Below, one piece after another: positions 46,505 to 58,383 of a DNA stretch of 64,000 nucleotides. The number at the start of each line of letters is the position of its first letter. Position 1 is the first letter of the stretch. The notes beneath the pieces were generated by a model. The model made no database searches. It was not told the origin of the DNA and was given only the letters and a program-made list of their open reading frames with translations. The position numbers were made by a program, and so were the translations under genes. Origin of the DNA: Saturnia japonica (lineage: Eukaryota; Arthropoda; Insecta; Lepidoptera; Saturniidae). The stretch spans positions 5,332,001 through 5,396,000 of the forward strand of contig CM065320.1 in assembly GCA_033032175.1 (NCBI GenBank), read 5' to 3'.

Positions 46505-46815
46505 CATCATCATGTCAGCTAAAAGACGTCCATTCCTGGACGGACGGCTGGATAGACTTCCCAAAAGATCACCACAACGATTGGTTTTGCGCTGCTCGCA
46601 TCCAGCGAGTTTACTAGTTCATCTGTCCAGCTGGTGGCGGATTTACTCACCATGTGTCTTCCGCTAGGAAGTCACCGAAGAATTCTTCGGCCTCATCAGT
46701 CATCCGTTCTAAAAGCTACGTACTCCTTCCGCTTCCACTTAAGTTTAGCAATTCTTAGGGCTATGTCAGTGACGTTGGTTCTTGTGCAGATCTCCTCATT
46801 TCTGATTCGATCAAG
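46505..46815 (-). pseudogene. Degraded RTE-type LINE 3' fragment
   Basis: On the minus strand RIRNEEICTRTNVTDIALRI and AKLKWKRKEY align by eye with the pattern preceding the KWQWAGH block of the 45.7 kb copy. Later parts are scrambled, ending with GGACGTCTTTTAGCTGACAT and GATGATGAAA. Older than the 45.7 kb copy. Confidence 0.6.
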
Positions 46816-46829
46816 CAGAGAATATTAAT

Positions 46830-47844
46830 TATTCGAGGCAATTTCACAACTACTTTACATAGGATCAAGAACCTTACAAAGAGCGAAAGTCTGAACAATC
46901 TAAGAAATAGAAATTATCTATTAATAGAAACTACATTGACTGATAGAAAGTACACTGTTAAATATGGATTTCATGATGTTCCACCTCCTTTATAAAATGC
47001 ACATTCTATAAAATAATCATGTGGTATTACAAACTTTATTAAAGATATATAAATTATAATGCTTAAAGCATTAAAGTAGGCATCAATATCTGCCTTTAAT
47101 AAACTATGTTGATACAGAAGATACATTATTAGTTAGAAAATAAATTATTATATTAAATTATTATAAAAACGCGAATGCAAATCACAACCTAGCGAGCTTA
47201 AACACAGTAAATTTGACTATTTACTTTGTAACATTGAAATTAGTACCACTTTGCAGAAGAATACACAACTAAGAAGAACACTTGAATATGTACAAGAATG
47301 CCACGGCTTTGTCACCGTAGTCAATAGACAAGAGAAAAACAGCACATTATTTAAAAGTGAACACAAGGATCGACCTCGGCATCCAGTGTCGCGGTACCTT
47401 AGTAGCGGGTTACACAACGCTCGTTACGCAACCCAGATAAGCAAGGGTGAAATTCTATCTTATTTGCGCCCTCGGATTAAAATTAAATTTTATAATACCT
47501 CAGCAAATCGCGTTGCCTCGCCTCGTACCACAACGCCCGCGCATGCGCTCGCGCTACGTTGCTGCGTATTGTATAAGTCTGTAGTAACTTCATTTTGTGT
47601 GAATACATAAATATTAACTACATTTAAATAATTATGTTTACAAATACGTACGGCTGAATCCCTAATTACATATTTCGATAGAGTAAAACGATAGCGGAAT
47701 TCGCTAAATATTTGCATAAAAGTGGCAAATTATGATTGTTTGGTATATTACATAATACGAATTTGCCATTTTAAAGTCGATATTTACCCATTTGTACTAT
47801 CGCTTTACTCTTGCAAAACACGTAATCAAGCGGCCGTCGTAACA
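46830..47844. other. AT-rich DNA with a GC-richer block
   Basis: The part at 47365-47580 is less AT-rich and holds GCGCATGCGC-type palindromic sequence (CGCGCATGCGCTCGCGC). A 119-codon frame (47251-47610) covers it but has no recognised domain. A mobile-element fragment is more likely than a gene. Confidence 0.35.
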
Positions 47845-48260
47845 TGCAGTCCAGACTCTTTAGAACTTCATAGTAACATCGGGTCTCTCAATATGTTCTA
47901 CCGAATGTACAATGGGCAGTGCTGTGAGGATGTTTTCGTAGAGTGTTCTCGTCACCGTTCTAATCTCGCACCTTCTGATATTGGTTGGCTGCTTATTTCC
48001 ACACCTTAAAACCTAACCGAACCGCAACAATACGTTTCTAAAGACCTTATGATCACGTACGCTAGAGTTGTGGACTGAGTTACCTAGCACGGGTTTTCTC
48101 CCAGAGTTCTGACATCAGGCTCTTTAAAAAAGGACCGAAATACGCTCTCCAAGATTGACAACATAATAGTAGTACCACTGGTGTTGCAATTGTCTATAGC
48201 CGACGGTATTTCTCTACCATTAGATGAGCCATCTGCTCGTTTACTGCTTTTCGGCATAAA
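47845..48260 (+). pseudogene. C-terminus and 3' tail of a non-LTR retrotransposon
   Basis: LELHSNIGSLNMFYRMYNGQ, then CCEDVF and HRSN, resembles the region after the reverse transcriptase in CR1/jockey-like LINEs, where an LxxFYRxYxGxCSEELF block is usual. Stops and frame changes follow. The 3' part, GGTGTTGCAATTGTCTATAG, ACCATTAGATGAGCC and CTGCTCGTTTACTGC, resembles the tail of the repeat at 7905-8190. Truncated at the 5' side. Clade uncertain. Confidence 0.6.
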
Positions 48261-48416
48261 ACAAATATTAAAAAATTATAAATAGTTATGAAGTACCATT
48301 AGTACATAACTAATATAATATATTTTATACCAACTTTAGAGGCCAACGTTTGACGATAATGTAATTTGATGTTATGTGTGATGTGACCAAATATGTTAAC
48401 ATACTAAGCTCACTAA

Positions 48417-48639
48417 ATGGATTGGGCTCTTAAGTGGAGCTGCCGAAATACACCAATACATGCTTGGTGACAGATTTACAACTTAAAATTGGCAGCTAGC
48501 CAGGCGAAGCAATAAAAATACTTTATCAGTACTGTACGTTTTCATCAAGGTATTTTCTTTCACCTGAGTCTTATAGGATTCGAAACGACGGCAATAGACA
48601 CGTTATTCGAACACGCTATCACTAAGCTAACATCGCTGC
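48417..48639 (-). mobile_element. tRNA-derived SINE, minus strand, degraded
   Basis: Body blocks TGCTTGGTGACAGATTTACA and CAGCTAGCCAGGCGAAGC match the 7433-7740 copy. The head near 48600-48639 is diverged. Confidence 0.6.
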
Positions 48640-48680
48640 AAAAAAACTATGCTTGAGCAAATACACGCTATACGCACTTT

Positions 48681-48912
48681 GAAGCAATGATGGCTTTAAG
48701 GTAACGTGTACGAACACAACGTCGATCGACGTGAGTTCGAATGTCTGAAATAAGCCTGAACTTTCGCTGAAGGAAAATATTGTGATGAAACGATAGCATG
48801 GTGGTTTGGCTTTTTCTGATGCCCGCTAACCTACACCTCCAGGAGCCTTCCGGCAGTTGCACTTGAAAGCCAATTGCCCATTAGGCTTAGCGTTTCCCCA
48901 TCTTATGCCACA
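48681..48912 (+). mobile_element. tRNA-derived SINE, plus strand
   Basis: GAAGCAATGATGGC, then GTCGATCGACGTGAGTTCGA (B-box region), TGATGAAACGATAGCATGG and CATTAGGCTTAGCG. Lies head to head with the copy at 48417-48639, about 41 bp apart. Confidence 0.65.
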
Positions 48913-49287
48913 TCTTCAATTAACATTATACGTGAGATTATTGTCATAACGCTAACAACCTATAAAGAAAAACAAAACAGAGCACCAACAAATTAGTAAA
49001 CCGGCATTCAATCTACATGGTACTAAGTAGTTACTATAAGCCTATAAGCTATGCATACGCAACCAAGCTGAAAATAACGACAGTCCTGAGACCACTCATA
49101 ATTAGTTGATACTCATGAGGACTGAGTTAGAATGTCTCGTGGGCAGTGCGTGTTGCTAACTACTCCATTCGGATCGGAACACAGCAACACGCAGTAAGCA
49201 TCAGTATGCTTTGCGGTAGAAATAATAATTCGTGTATGTGTTAATAAATTTATTTGTTACCAAAAATATTTTTTTAACAACAATACA
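48913..49287. other. AT-rich DNA, nothing recognised
   Basis: No frame or element ends noted. Confidence 0.45.
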
Positions 49288-49520
49288 CCACGCTGGCTAT
49301 GACACCTTTTCCCAAGGATTCGTATATACGCAGGCGCACATGTGTGCATGTGCACGTATATACGTACCTACTAAGACACGTAAAAAGAGGAGACCGAGAT
49401 AATAGGAAACACGGTATAAAGTGTTCTAGCTCATTTTCTCGTAGGCTAAATAGATCTTAAAGATGTATCTGTTTGTCTCTTTTTAGTGTCACTTTTTCGT
49501 TTCTTCAAGTATCAAACCAC
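49288..49520 (+). repeat. Unclassified dispersed repeat, copy 4 of 4
   Basis: CACGCTGGCTATGACACCTT at the left, TGTTTGTCTCTTTTTAGTGT at the right; an internal CACATGTGTGCATGTGCACG palindrome-rich block is an expansion not present in the 41.7 kb copy. Confidence 0.6.
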
Positions 49521-50978
49521 ATCGATGCTTTACTTCAATCAGGTGTACTTTGTTCTAGGCAAGAATGAACCGTATTATTTACAATTCTTATAGCCTATCA
49601 TTTGAACAATGAAATTAGAATCATGTGTAAAAAAACATTAAAGTTGGTCTAGCCATTTTTTTGCAGTGTCCTTTATGTATGATGTATATCAGGAAATTAA
49701 AAAAAACTGCATGTACAGACAGAATTACAGATTTAATATAGATAAAAGAATATATGTAGATTAACCGAAAAGAGAAAGAAATTGCGTTCCAATATATTGG
49801 GGCTATTAACAACGTATTATGGGCAAGAATAAAATATAGATATATTTTATGGTCTTCATGCTAGAAAATATTCACTTTGTGTTATAATTAAGTTCAGATC
49901 AGAATTAACAATCGGATACTTTCGAAAGTGTATACCTCTATATAGCCAATAAGCTGTAGGGAACAGACAAAGTTGTCATTACTAGATCGCATGTCAAGGT
50001 TAGAACCATGACACAGGAAACCTCGAGGGGATATCAACAAGATAATAACATGTAAGGACAAAAATAAGAGGAAATATAGCAACCACCCGCACTCGTATCA
50101 CATTCCTTATGACAGATAATGTTATTTAGTAAATATATCTTTTACCGTATGTAGATATAAGTTTATAGGTTTCCATATTTATTACCATCTAATTAAGATG
50201 CCTAGCACTTCAGATTATGTATATATAGGAACTATAAATAACACTAGATTATACTCAAAGAATTGTATTATATATCTGAACCTCGTATCGCAATAATATT
50301 TTATAATCTAAACATATTAATTTTAATAATTCTTTCAATTTGATCTTTATCTTGTTATGATGGAATTAAACTGTCTAAATCACAACAAATCAATTCAAAA
50401 GTTGTCTTAAATGGGACCCCAAATGTTATTTTCAGATATACTGAGAAAGTAATTGAATGATTTTGTAGACTAACACAAAAACGAATATACATAATTGATG
50501 TTACCCTCACATGAAAGAGGGACTATTTTTTGTAGGACAACAAAATACAAAAATCTCAATGTCGAATAACAATTTGAACTTTCATGTAGACTTCACAATA
50601 TAAATTAAAAATTATTTCTAATTTTGAAAAACAGTACATTTTTGGACGAATTCAACCTTCCAACATTTATTGTTTATAAACAAATATATATAATAAAAAG
50701 TAAGAAATGCTTGTAAGAAACATAAAAATTGAAGTAAATATGTATTGAACACATTTTTGAATTTATTCATTGTACTTCGTTATTATTTTTAAACAATCTA
50801 GTAGTTATTATAAACGTTAAATCATTTTGTTCAATTGACTCGCGTGCCGTTAAATATTTCCGAATAACATTATTACAGTTCCGAAAGCGTTTACGAACGG
50901 ATATTCTAAATACAAAAAAGTTATTATGTACTATACCGGCTTTACGAGTATTGAAGGTGGACTCTTTGTTAGCTCAGT
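49521..50978. other. AT-rich DNA, no gene
   Basis: Short frames only. Confidence 0.5.
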
Positions 50979-51025
50979 GTTCAGATCATAGATGTAGTTT
51001 ATTATACTACATCTATGGTTCAGAT
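50979..51025. repeat. 31-bp palindrome between 8-bp direct repeats
   Basis: CATAGATGTAGT (50987-50998) and its complement ACTACATCTATG (51006-51017) enclose seven bases. GTTCAGAT flanks this on both sides (50979-50986, 51018-51025). This looks like a very small insertion, or the remnant of a larger foldback/MITE element, with an 8-bp target duplication. Confidence 0.75.
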
Positions 51026-51137
51026 AAACATTGAAAGACTATTTCCGCTACGAACGTTGAGTGGAAATGTTTATTATACACTAACAAAAATAGTAAACCT
51101 CAAGAAACCCGTATAAAGGAAAAATACGTAGGAATTA

Positions 51138-51285
51138 CTTGTGGATGGATGGATGGACTCCTTTAGATTGGATGTGGATGATGGATTTAGATCTCTCGGT
51201 TGTCACCATTGTGTTTGGATTGTACTGTGATTACCATCAGGTACAGTCCGTCAATATGCACAACTATTGTATAAAAAATCCCTTT
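51138..51285 (+). repeat. Dispersed repeat, probable LINE 3' tail
   Basis: GGATGGATGGATGGACTCC, then TGTCACCATTGTGTTTGG and GTGATTACCATCAGGTACAG, ending near TATGCACAACTATTGTAT and an A run. Resembles a LINE tail I recall from Lepidoptera; clade unknown. Confidence 0.45.
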
Positions 51286-51719
51286 TTTTATATACATTCT
51301 TATTCCATCTATATTTAGTTATATTCATGCTAATATTATAACGCTTTAGAATTTGAACGTCTTCATCTCAGGAAGTACCAGGTCGATTTGAAGAATTCTT
51401 TGTACATTCGAATAAAAATAGATAGATAGATATATTAGATTATCGAAAAAGACTAGGCTTTCTAGCTTTACGCTACGATCCTAAGTAATAGAGCAGAAAA
51501 ATAACGCAGATGAAACTACGAGGCCTAGCTAGTCAACGATAAAATAGAATTTTAAAAAGGTTATAAATAATTATTTTATGAAATTTAGTATAAAAAAAGT
51601 GGAAAAGAAAAGAATATTGTTATTCTTTCTGATGAAATAATCACCATGCCAGCCTACGACCGCTACGTAGTGGCGATTTCAAACACCACACAAACAACAA
51701 CGATAAATATAATCTGTAT
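51286..51719. other. AT-rich DNA, nothing recognised
   Basis: Short frames only. Confidence 0.45.
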
Positions 51720-51913
51720 TTTTTCACTCGACGTTGGTATCATAATAACATTCCTTGTGTTCAGATTTTCTCATGATGTTTTCTTCACTGTCAACTGACC
51801 ATTTTTCGAAATTCAGAGCAGTTACTGATAAATTCGTTGTAACAAATGTTGAGAATCGAACCTGCGGACTTCGGACCAATATTCTAACCATTGGACCCCT
51901 ACGACCTAAGCAG
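51720..51913 (-). mobile_element. tRNA-derived SINE or tRNA-like fragment
   Basis: The minus strand begins CTGCTTAGGTCGTAGGGGTC, with CCAATGGTTAGAAT (A-box region) and CAGGTTCGATTCTC (B box, about 51851-51864). The box spacing is tRNA-like, but no cloverleaf with paired acceptor ends forms, so a SINE head is preferred over a tRNA gene. Confidence 0.6.
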
Positions 51914-54900
51914 AGAAAGCTGTAATTATGAGGTAATTGGGGAAACACTCAATAATCCCAGAACGCGATATTTGATCTGCTTCGTCCCTATGTTTTTATT
52001 TGTATTTTATACAATGTACAGTTATCCTAAGTCCGCTGAATGAAATAATTGACTCGAAAATGAGTAGCTTGCCCCCTCGCAGTTCTTATTTAATTTTGAT
52101 CCCAAAGCTAGTGTTTGACACTCATAAACTAATTAAACATAACTTACATGAAATATTATAATGTATGCTCGTGGGTGTGGACCTAATTGTTAGCTTTTCT
52201 AATAATAATTTTCTATCTCGTTCGTTATACCAAAAAAAAATTTACCCTTCAGTGTATTAAAAATACTACAGAACTTTATTTGAAAGTTGAAGCAGCTCTT
52301 TTAATTTCAACTTGAATAATTTCGTTAAGTAAATAACTTTGGACTTGTTAAAAGAACAAATAAGTTAAAAAGAAATTTTATTTAACATCATATTTACTCC
52401 GAAAATAATTATCAAAGAAAATGTAACAACAAAGAATCTTTGTTATGAAATCTTTTCTTTCGGTTTTGTACCAAGTCGTTTATTACCAGTGGCAACTAGG
52501 AATGAACATAAAGACAGAGATCACGCGATTCATTTATCTAATTGCATCCTGAGGCTATTCCGACTTAACTCTCGATTCATAAAACGAAACGGGAAATCAT
52601 AAAATTATTATAACAAATACAAAGATTATTGTTTAAAAATAATTTACTTTAATAACACTCGAGCTATATTTCTTTTTTGAAGTTAAACTTCTTAATTAGA
52701 CGAGAATCGAGAGTGAAATTTCAACGACGCATCACGTTAATGCACATTTCGTTACATGGCAGAGAAGAAAGATATAACGTAGAGATAAGGAGAAAGTTTT
52801 GTATTTATTTGACCTGAGGTACAAATTTACTTAGTTTAGGTGGTAGCGTGCATCTTATAGTAAAATCAACAAAACGGGTTTTAGTTGATTATTTTCTACT
52901 GTAACTTTGTGATATTTTGTAATTTATTGTGAAAAAATGATTATTATTATAATTTATAATACACAGTTTTATTAGGCTATCCGCGTCTCTCTTTTTAGGA
53001 ATTTTTACTTCTATTAATCGTGTACGGTGTTGGGCGCGCATTTATTTCTTTATTTTGTTTAGGGGCTTTTGACAGATAATTAAAACACCTCATCATAACT
53101 TAGTGAAACTAAAATTAAAGCCTTTCGAACATCCACTTTCATAAAGTCATCTTTGATTAATTTCACATAACATTTTAGCAACCATTTAACTAAAATGCTA
53201 TGGAATATACCCAATTACCCATATCTAGTGTATTTAAATGAAGTTCTTCAATCAAGTTTATCCTAATATTATATTATTATTCTTGAGACATTCCATTATC
53301 ATTCCTTAAGAACACAAAATTTGATATAACTTCGCTTTCGGAGATATTTTATTAAACGCATTAATATCACTTATAAAATATATTCGTGTAAAATTAAAGG
53401 CATCTCTTTTGTCTAGTTGTGGGTTAATAACTATACATACTAATAAAATTTAATATTAAACAATTTCTTTCTAATAATATAACCTTCAATATAATTATTC
53501 TTTAATTTGCCTTATTCTTACAATGTATTTAGAATAATGTAGCAAATTATTACTAAAAAGTAAACATTGTCTAACAAAAATGCTTTCTTCAATTAGATCC
53601 GTATCGCATAAAAGTAGTATAATTACAAGAACAATGTTAATGCTCTATTAATGGATCCAATTTCGTAATACTACATATTTTGTTCAGAACCTTTCATTCC
53701 TACATTAAAGGGTGTCAAACATTAGCACTCAAAAGACTTGGCCTTATAACCGTCCATTAGGGAACCGAGACTGATATCGTGTAATCCTATATGTTTGACA
53801 TTCAGTAAGGGCTTAACAGAGAAAATGGACCAGATAACGACGGGTCTTTTTAGGGTCACACATGTATGGAACATGCTTCTGTTATATTATTATTATCTCC
53901 ATCGCATTTTATAAGCATTCCACGTTTAATGGAGTTCAGAATGTTGGTCTAAACTTAAAATTTGGTATCAGGATGTACTTTATATATATGTAATGCTATT
54001 TCATTTGCAGTCTCGTATTTAGTAGACAACATTGAAGTTTCATAGGGAGTGCTTCAGTACAAATCCAGCTTAATATCTTCGGATTTGAATTGCATATATT
54101 GAGGATAAAGATACATGTAGGCAATTTTTTTAGATTTTTGTACAATAAGGAAACTACTATCTACCAAAGTACTTCAACACCTATGTTAATTATCACCTTA
54201 TATTCTCGGACGTAGTGTTGTTCACCGTGATACTTCTATGATATGACAATAGGAATTGTAGATATCATATATTCATCTCTTGTCCATTTTCGTCATGCTT
54301 GGATTGAACTTTTCTTATTATCAGATGATGAACTGCAGTCTGATGAATTTCGATATAAAATAGGACAACAAGCGAGTAGAACTCGCGTCCGGAGGTTTTT
54401 TGTTTTACATTACTATTTTTTGTAAATTACATTTTGTTTCCGATACCCGACAACTCGTATTTAAGGAACACATTTTAATTTTGCGATTGCTCGCATAGTA
54501 CACTCTGAAACTAACAATAAATATAGCTTTGTTATAGTATTAATTCTATACGGAATTTGAAATATATTATTTTGTGATTTAGTCCTTGACTTATGCGAAA
54601 AGTCCTCTCTTTTCGATAAATCTCTATAAGTTTTGACAACCGATAAATAAGTGTATTAAGATTCTTGTCTCTATGTAACTATTTCATAGACACATTTTTT
54701 TACATCAGTATGAGGACATACACTTTAGTATTCGCTAATAATCGCAACTTAATACTGAAAGTCGTTTTAAAAAAAAAAGGGCTTTTCACGCGGTCAGACA
54801 GATATTCAAGAAAGTGATCCTATAAGTATTCAGTTTTATCCTATTTTCTTAAAAAACAAATCAATTAACGTTATAAAAAAGCAACGTAAGTGATAGGTAA

Positions 54901-55330
54901 GGTGATAGTCGACAAGCAACTCTACGAATTTATGCATTTCAAGCACTAAATGGAAGTTAGATAAAACGAGACTATAAGTAGCTTCATTATGACGTATCAT
55001 ACACCTCTGCAGGTGCAATTACAGAGCTATCTCGAGCAACGGTAATGTTTCGAATGCTTGAGCACAAAACATTTAAAGCGCGCATTGTGGTTGCGATTAG
55101 CTTGATTGCCAGTAATGCCAGCCATGACCTTTACATCCGGCCTCTACCGTTTTACCGTTTTGTTCACATTTATACTTATTTACTTATCAGTACATCCTTG
55201 ATTATGTATGTCTGTGAATTTCTTTTATGTTTTCATTTCTTAATTGAAAATAAAATCAATTGAGCATGAATATAATTAAGTGTGTGTTTAGTTTTATTGA
55301 TATGCAAGAAAAGAGATGCATGAAAGAAGA
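51914..55330. other. AT-rich DNA, no supported gene
   Basis: Slightly less AT-rich at 53700-53880 and 54240-54400, without identifiable coding or repeat ends. Confidence 0.45.
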
Positions 55331-55690
55331 TTGCATGGGGCAGAGATGCGAATGTAAAATTTAATGCAAAGATGGCTGTATGATGTAACTAGAATGGATA
55401 AAATAAGTAATAAGCATAACAGAAAAAGTTTTAAAATTGCACCAGTCATAGAGAAGTTGAGTGGTTATAGACTAGCGTGGTATGGGCATGGCATAAGAAG
55501 GGACGACAATCATGTGACTAGAATAATGTTAAGTATGAAGCAGGAGTAGACGAAGCCGAAGAAAGTATGGATGGATTGTGTGAAGAATCGCGTATCATAG
55601 GTGTAAATACTGAGGTGACAGTTGAAAGAGTGGAGTGGAAGAGAAAACATGTGCTGACCATACTTAAGTGAGATAAGGATAAAAATAAGA
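55331..55690 (+). pseudogene. C-terminal fragment of an RTE-like reverse transcriptase, second family
   Basis: The frame reads RWLYDVTRMDKISNKHNRKS, then KIAPVIEKLSGYRLAWYGHG and RRDDNHVTRIMLSM, followed by stops; further on KKVWMDCVK and ERVEWKRKHVLTILK are visible in other frames. The pattern (TRMDK...APVxEKLxxxRLAWYGH...RRDxxHVTR...KRWMDCVK) is that of a widespread endonuclease/reverse-transcriptase family in insects. Truncated at both ends and interrupted. Confidence 0.75.
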
Positions 55691-55723
55691 AGATGTATTT
55701 AGATTTGTTAAACGTTTGGTTTT

Positions 55724-55836
55724 GAGCCGTTGGGTGCAGGCCGCACAAGATCGGTCGCTCTGGAGATCTATGGGGGAGGCCTATGTTCAGCAGTGGACGT
55801 CCTGCGGCTGAAATGATGATGATGTTGATGATGAAA
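55724..55836 (+). pseudogene. 3' end of an RTE-type LINE with GAT repeat tail
   Basis: GSRWVQAAQDRSLWRSMGEA-type residues (the 5' part reads EPLGAGRTRS in another frame), then YVQQWTSCG and TGA, then ATGATGATGATGTTGATGAT. Same family as 45670-45945, but with the five-G run that keeps the last residues in frame. It is joined directly to the end of the previous fragment, which belongs to a different family. Confidence 0.75.
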
Positions 55837-58383
55837 CGTTTTACAACTCTATTTCTCTGTAATACGTAACTCTATTGTACTCTTTGTCTATACGAGCCCA
55901 GTGTATAATAATCTTTGGAAATTTTCTGTTCATGCATCTAGAGAATGTAATTATACTCAACTAACTTATTTTGGCCCCAATAGGAGTCGAATGTTCATCA
56001 AAATTATAATGATTAATACATAAGGTAAAGCCGAGATAGATGCCACAGTGAGGATAGTTGCCTCGTTTTCAAAACCCTAACTCCCCAAAATCGCAACAAA
56101 TAATTAATAGTTTAAAGAGAAAGCGCCGGCTCAACTTACCTCAATCCCCCACTAGCTATCGTGATGAACGAATGCGTTTTGCTTGTGCATGTTAATCTCC
56201 ACGACGAACAGGAAAACGATTCAAAGTTTTAGATTTACAATTTTATAAGTAGTAGTAAATTCTGTTATATTTATATGATATCAATACACTGGTTCATTAA
56301 CTACATATCTAGGTGTAATAATCGTTCTTTTGTATTTAGTTTAGTTCAAAAATAAAAGGGCATCAATCCATATCAAAAAGTTTATTTGCTCTGATACGGT
56401 GACGAGGCATAGTTGTAGGACAATTACGGAATGTAAACATTAAAGTACTTATATAATTAAATAGAGAATAAGTCAGTCAAGAGAAACAAGACTGAAACTA
56501 CCAAAAAAGCAAATAAGGGAATCAAAGGTGAATGACAAAACAAGAAGGTTATGAAAGGAAAACAAAAAAATATACATTATTTTAGTGAAGACGACGTATT
56601 CATTGTTAATCAATAAGTTTAAAATTAGGAGAAATTTTCAAAGACTGGGGCATCTATACTGGTTTTAACCTAGATTAATCGAATTCTAACCAAAGCACAG
56701 TATTGAATGCCACATGGATATAAGAAACTAAAAAATAACTACGCATTTTAAATATACGAAATAAAATTAAACACATGTAAAATTGTTTGTATATCTTAAA
56801 TAAATAAATAAAATTAACAATCGTATACAATTTCATTGTATTCGAAAAATAATGATACAATACGATTAAGCAAAATGATAATTATAAATTATTAATATGG
56901 AGTCTGAATTCCCCTTTATTTGATTTAAGTACACCTTTTACAAACTCTAATACAGTTCATGTGGGTGTCATTATTACTTATTTTATAGATCATTCAACTA
57001 AAATATATGTTGACTGTTTTAAAAAAGGAAATAAATATGTCTGTGACAAGTAATTTGATACCCGGAATAGTGAATAGACCGTGGAAATCGTCCACGGAAT
57101 GGGTAGTGTGCCAATTATTATCCGTAATCATAATTAGACTCATGGATGAGCCCCTGGGGACCGGTCGAGTTTTTAATCAATACTGCAAAAACACCCTTAG
57201 TAAAACTAGTAAACTTATTCGACACTAATTTCATATTAAGCCCTTTAATATATGTGTTCAATGACGGTATAAAAATGTTTTTTTTTTTATTTAAAAAAAG
57301 AGGGTTTACGAAGCAGAAAATATGTATTAACTATAATTTAACGTCTATATAGGAATATATATTTTATACGTATCTATAATGCTTCTTACTTTCTTTTTTT
57401 ACTCACCGTTTACATAAAGTTTGTACGAAAAACTTACATAACAAGCTTACAGTAAAATATTGATATAACTGAATAAAATCTGCCAAATTCACAGGAGTGC
57501 GGTATGTATTAAGAGCAGGAAAATGAAATTCTTTAATTTAAAAAATAAACTTATTGATTGGTATAATAAATCTCTTTAAAAAGTACTTATGATTGTAAAT
57601 CTCCTTTGAAATCTGATTTACATTGGTTATACACAGATAAATAGTACAGATTTACTTCGTATTGTGAAATAGCGTAACGTGACTTTTTTTCAAGTAATGA
57701 TTGCATATTGTTTTCCGTAGTTGGTATATCGTACTACTTTTTTTCATGATATTTAAATTGTAGTAATAAAAGTAAAACGAATCAAAAACACCAATTCATT
57801 TAAAGTACTTTATTTCTATTATACTTTAAAATACACTCATAGACATATATTATTTAGAGGAACGCAAAAATGGAGCAAATTAAAGTGAAAACAAATTTAT
57901 TTGTACTATAAAATCTTTTTAAATTCGTTGAATAGAATAAATTAATTAAATCAATATTTTCGAACACAAAAAAAAAAGATTAAACGAAAAATTGATTGTT
58001 CATGTTTGTTAGAACGAATTGGTCTGAGGACTACGATTAAACATATCCATAAACCATTCGTATTCAGTATTGATAAGGTGTATACATTCATAGAATGAGA
58101 AAGTTGATATTTTTGACACAAATGCAGCATTTAAAAAGCTGTTGATATTATTGAAAGTATTTTTTTAAATACCATTGAAATCATTTTGGCTAAGCCAATA
58201 TGTCAACTTATTTATGTATGTCTGTTAAAATTTAACAGCTGTAGATTTCCTAAAATAAAATAAATAGTTAAAAAAGAAATTAGAGGCAGTAAGCTCAGTA
58301 TTTTAATTGTAAGGAATTTTGACCTTAAATAATTAAAATTTAATATTGTTCTAAAGACTGTTTATTTTTCATAATGGGTATAA
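55837..58383. other. AT-rich DNA, no supported gene
   Basis: Frames at 57007-57352 are short and overlapping, with no domain. Homopolymer runs are frequent. Confidence 0.45.

Noticed and set aside
46634..46828. 64-codon plus-strand frame
   Set aside because: It lies opposite the decayed RTE-type fragment read on the minus strand.
47251..47610. 119-codon plus-strand frame
   Set aside because: It covers a GC-richer, palindrome-containing block without any recognisable domain or splice context; likely part of a mobile element.
51840..51913. Possible tRNA gene on the minus strand
   Set aside because: Box spacing is tRNA-like, but the acceptor and anticodon stems do not pair; SINE head preferred.
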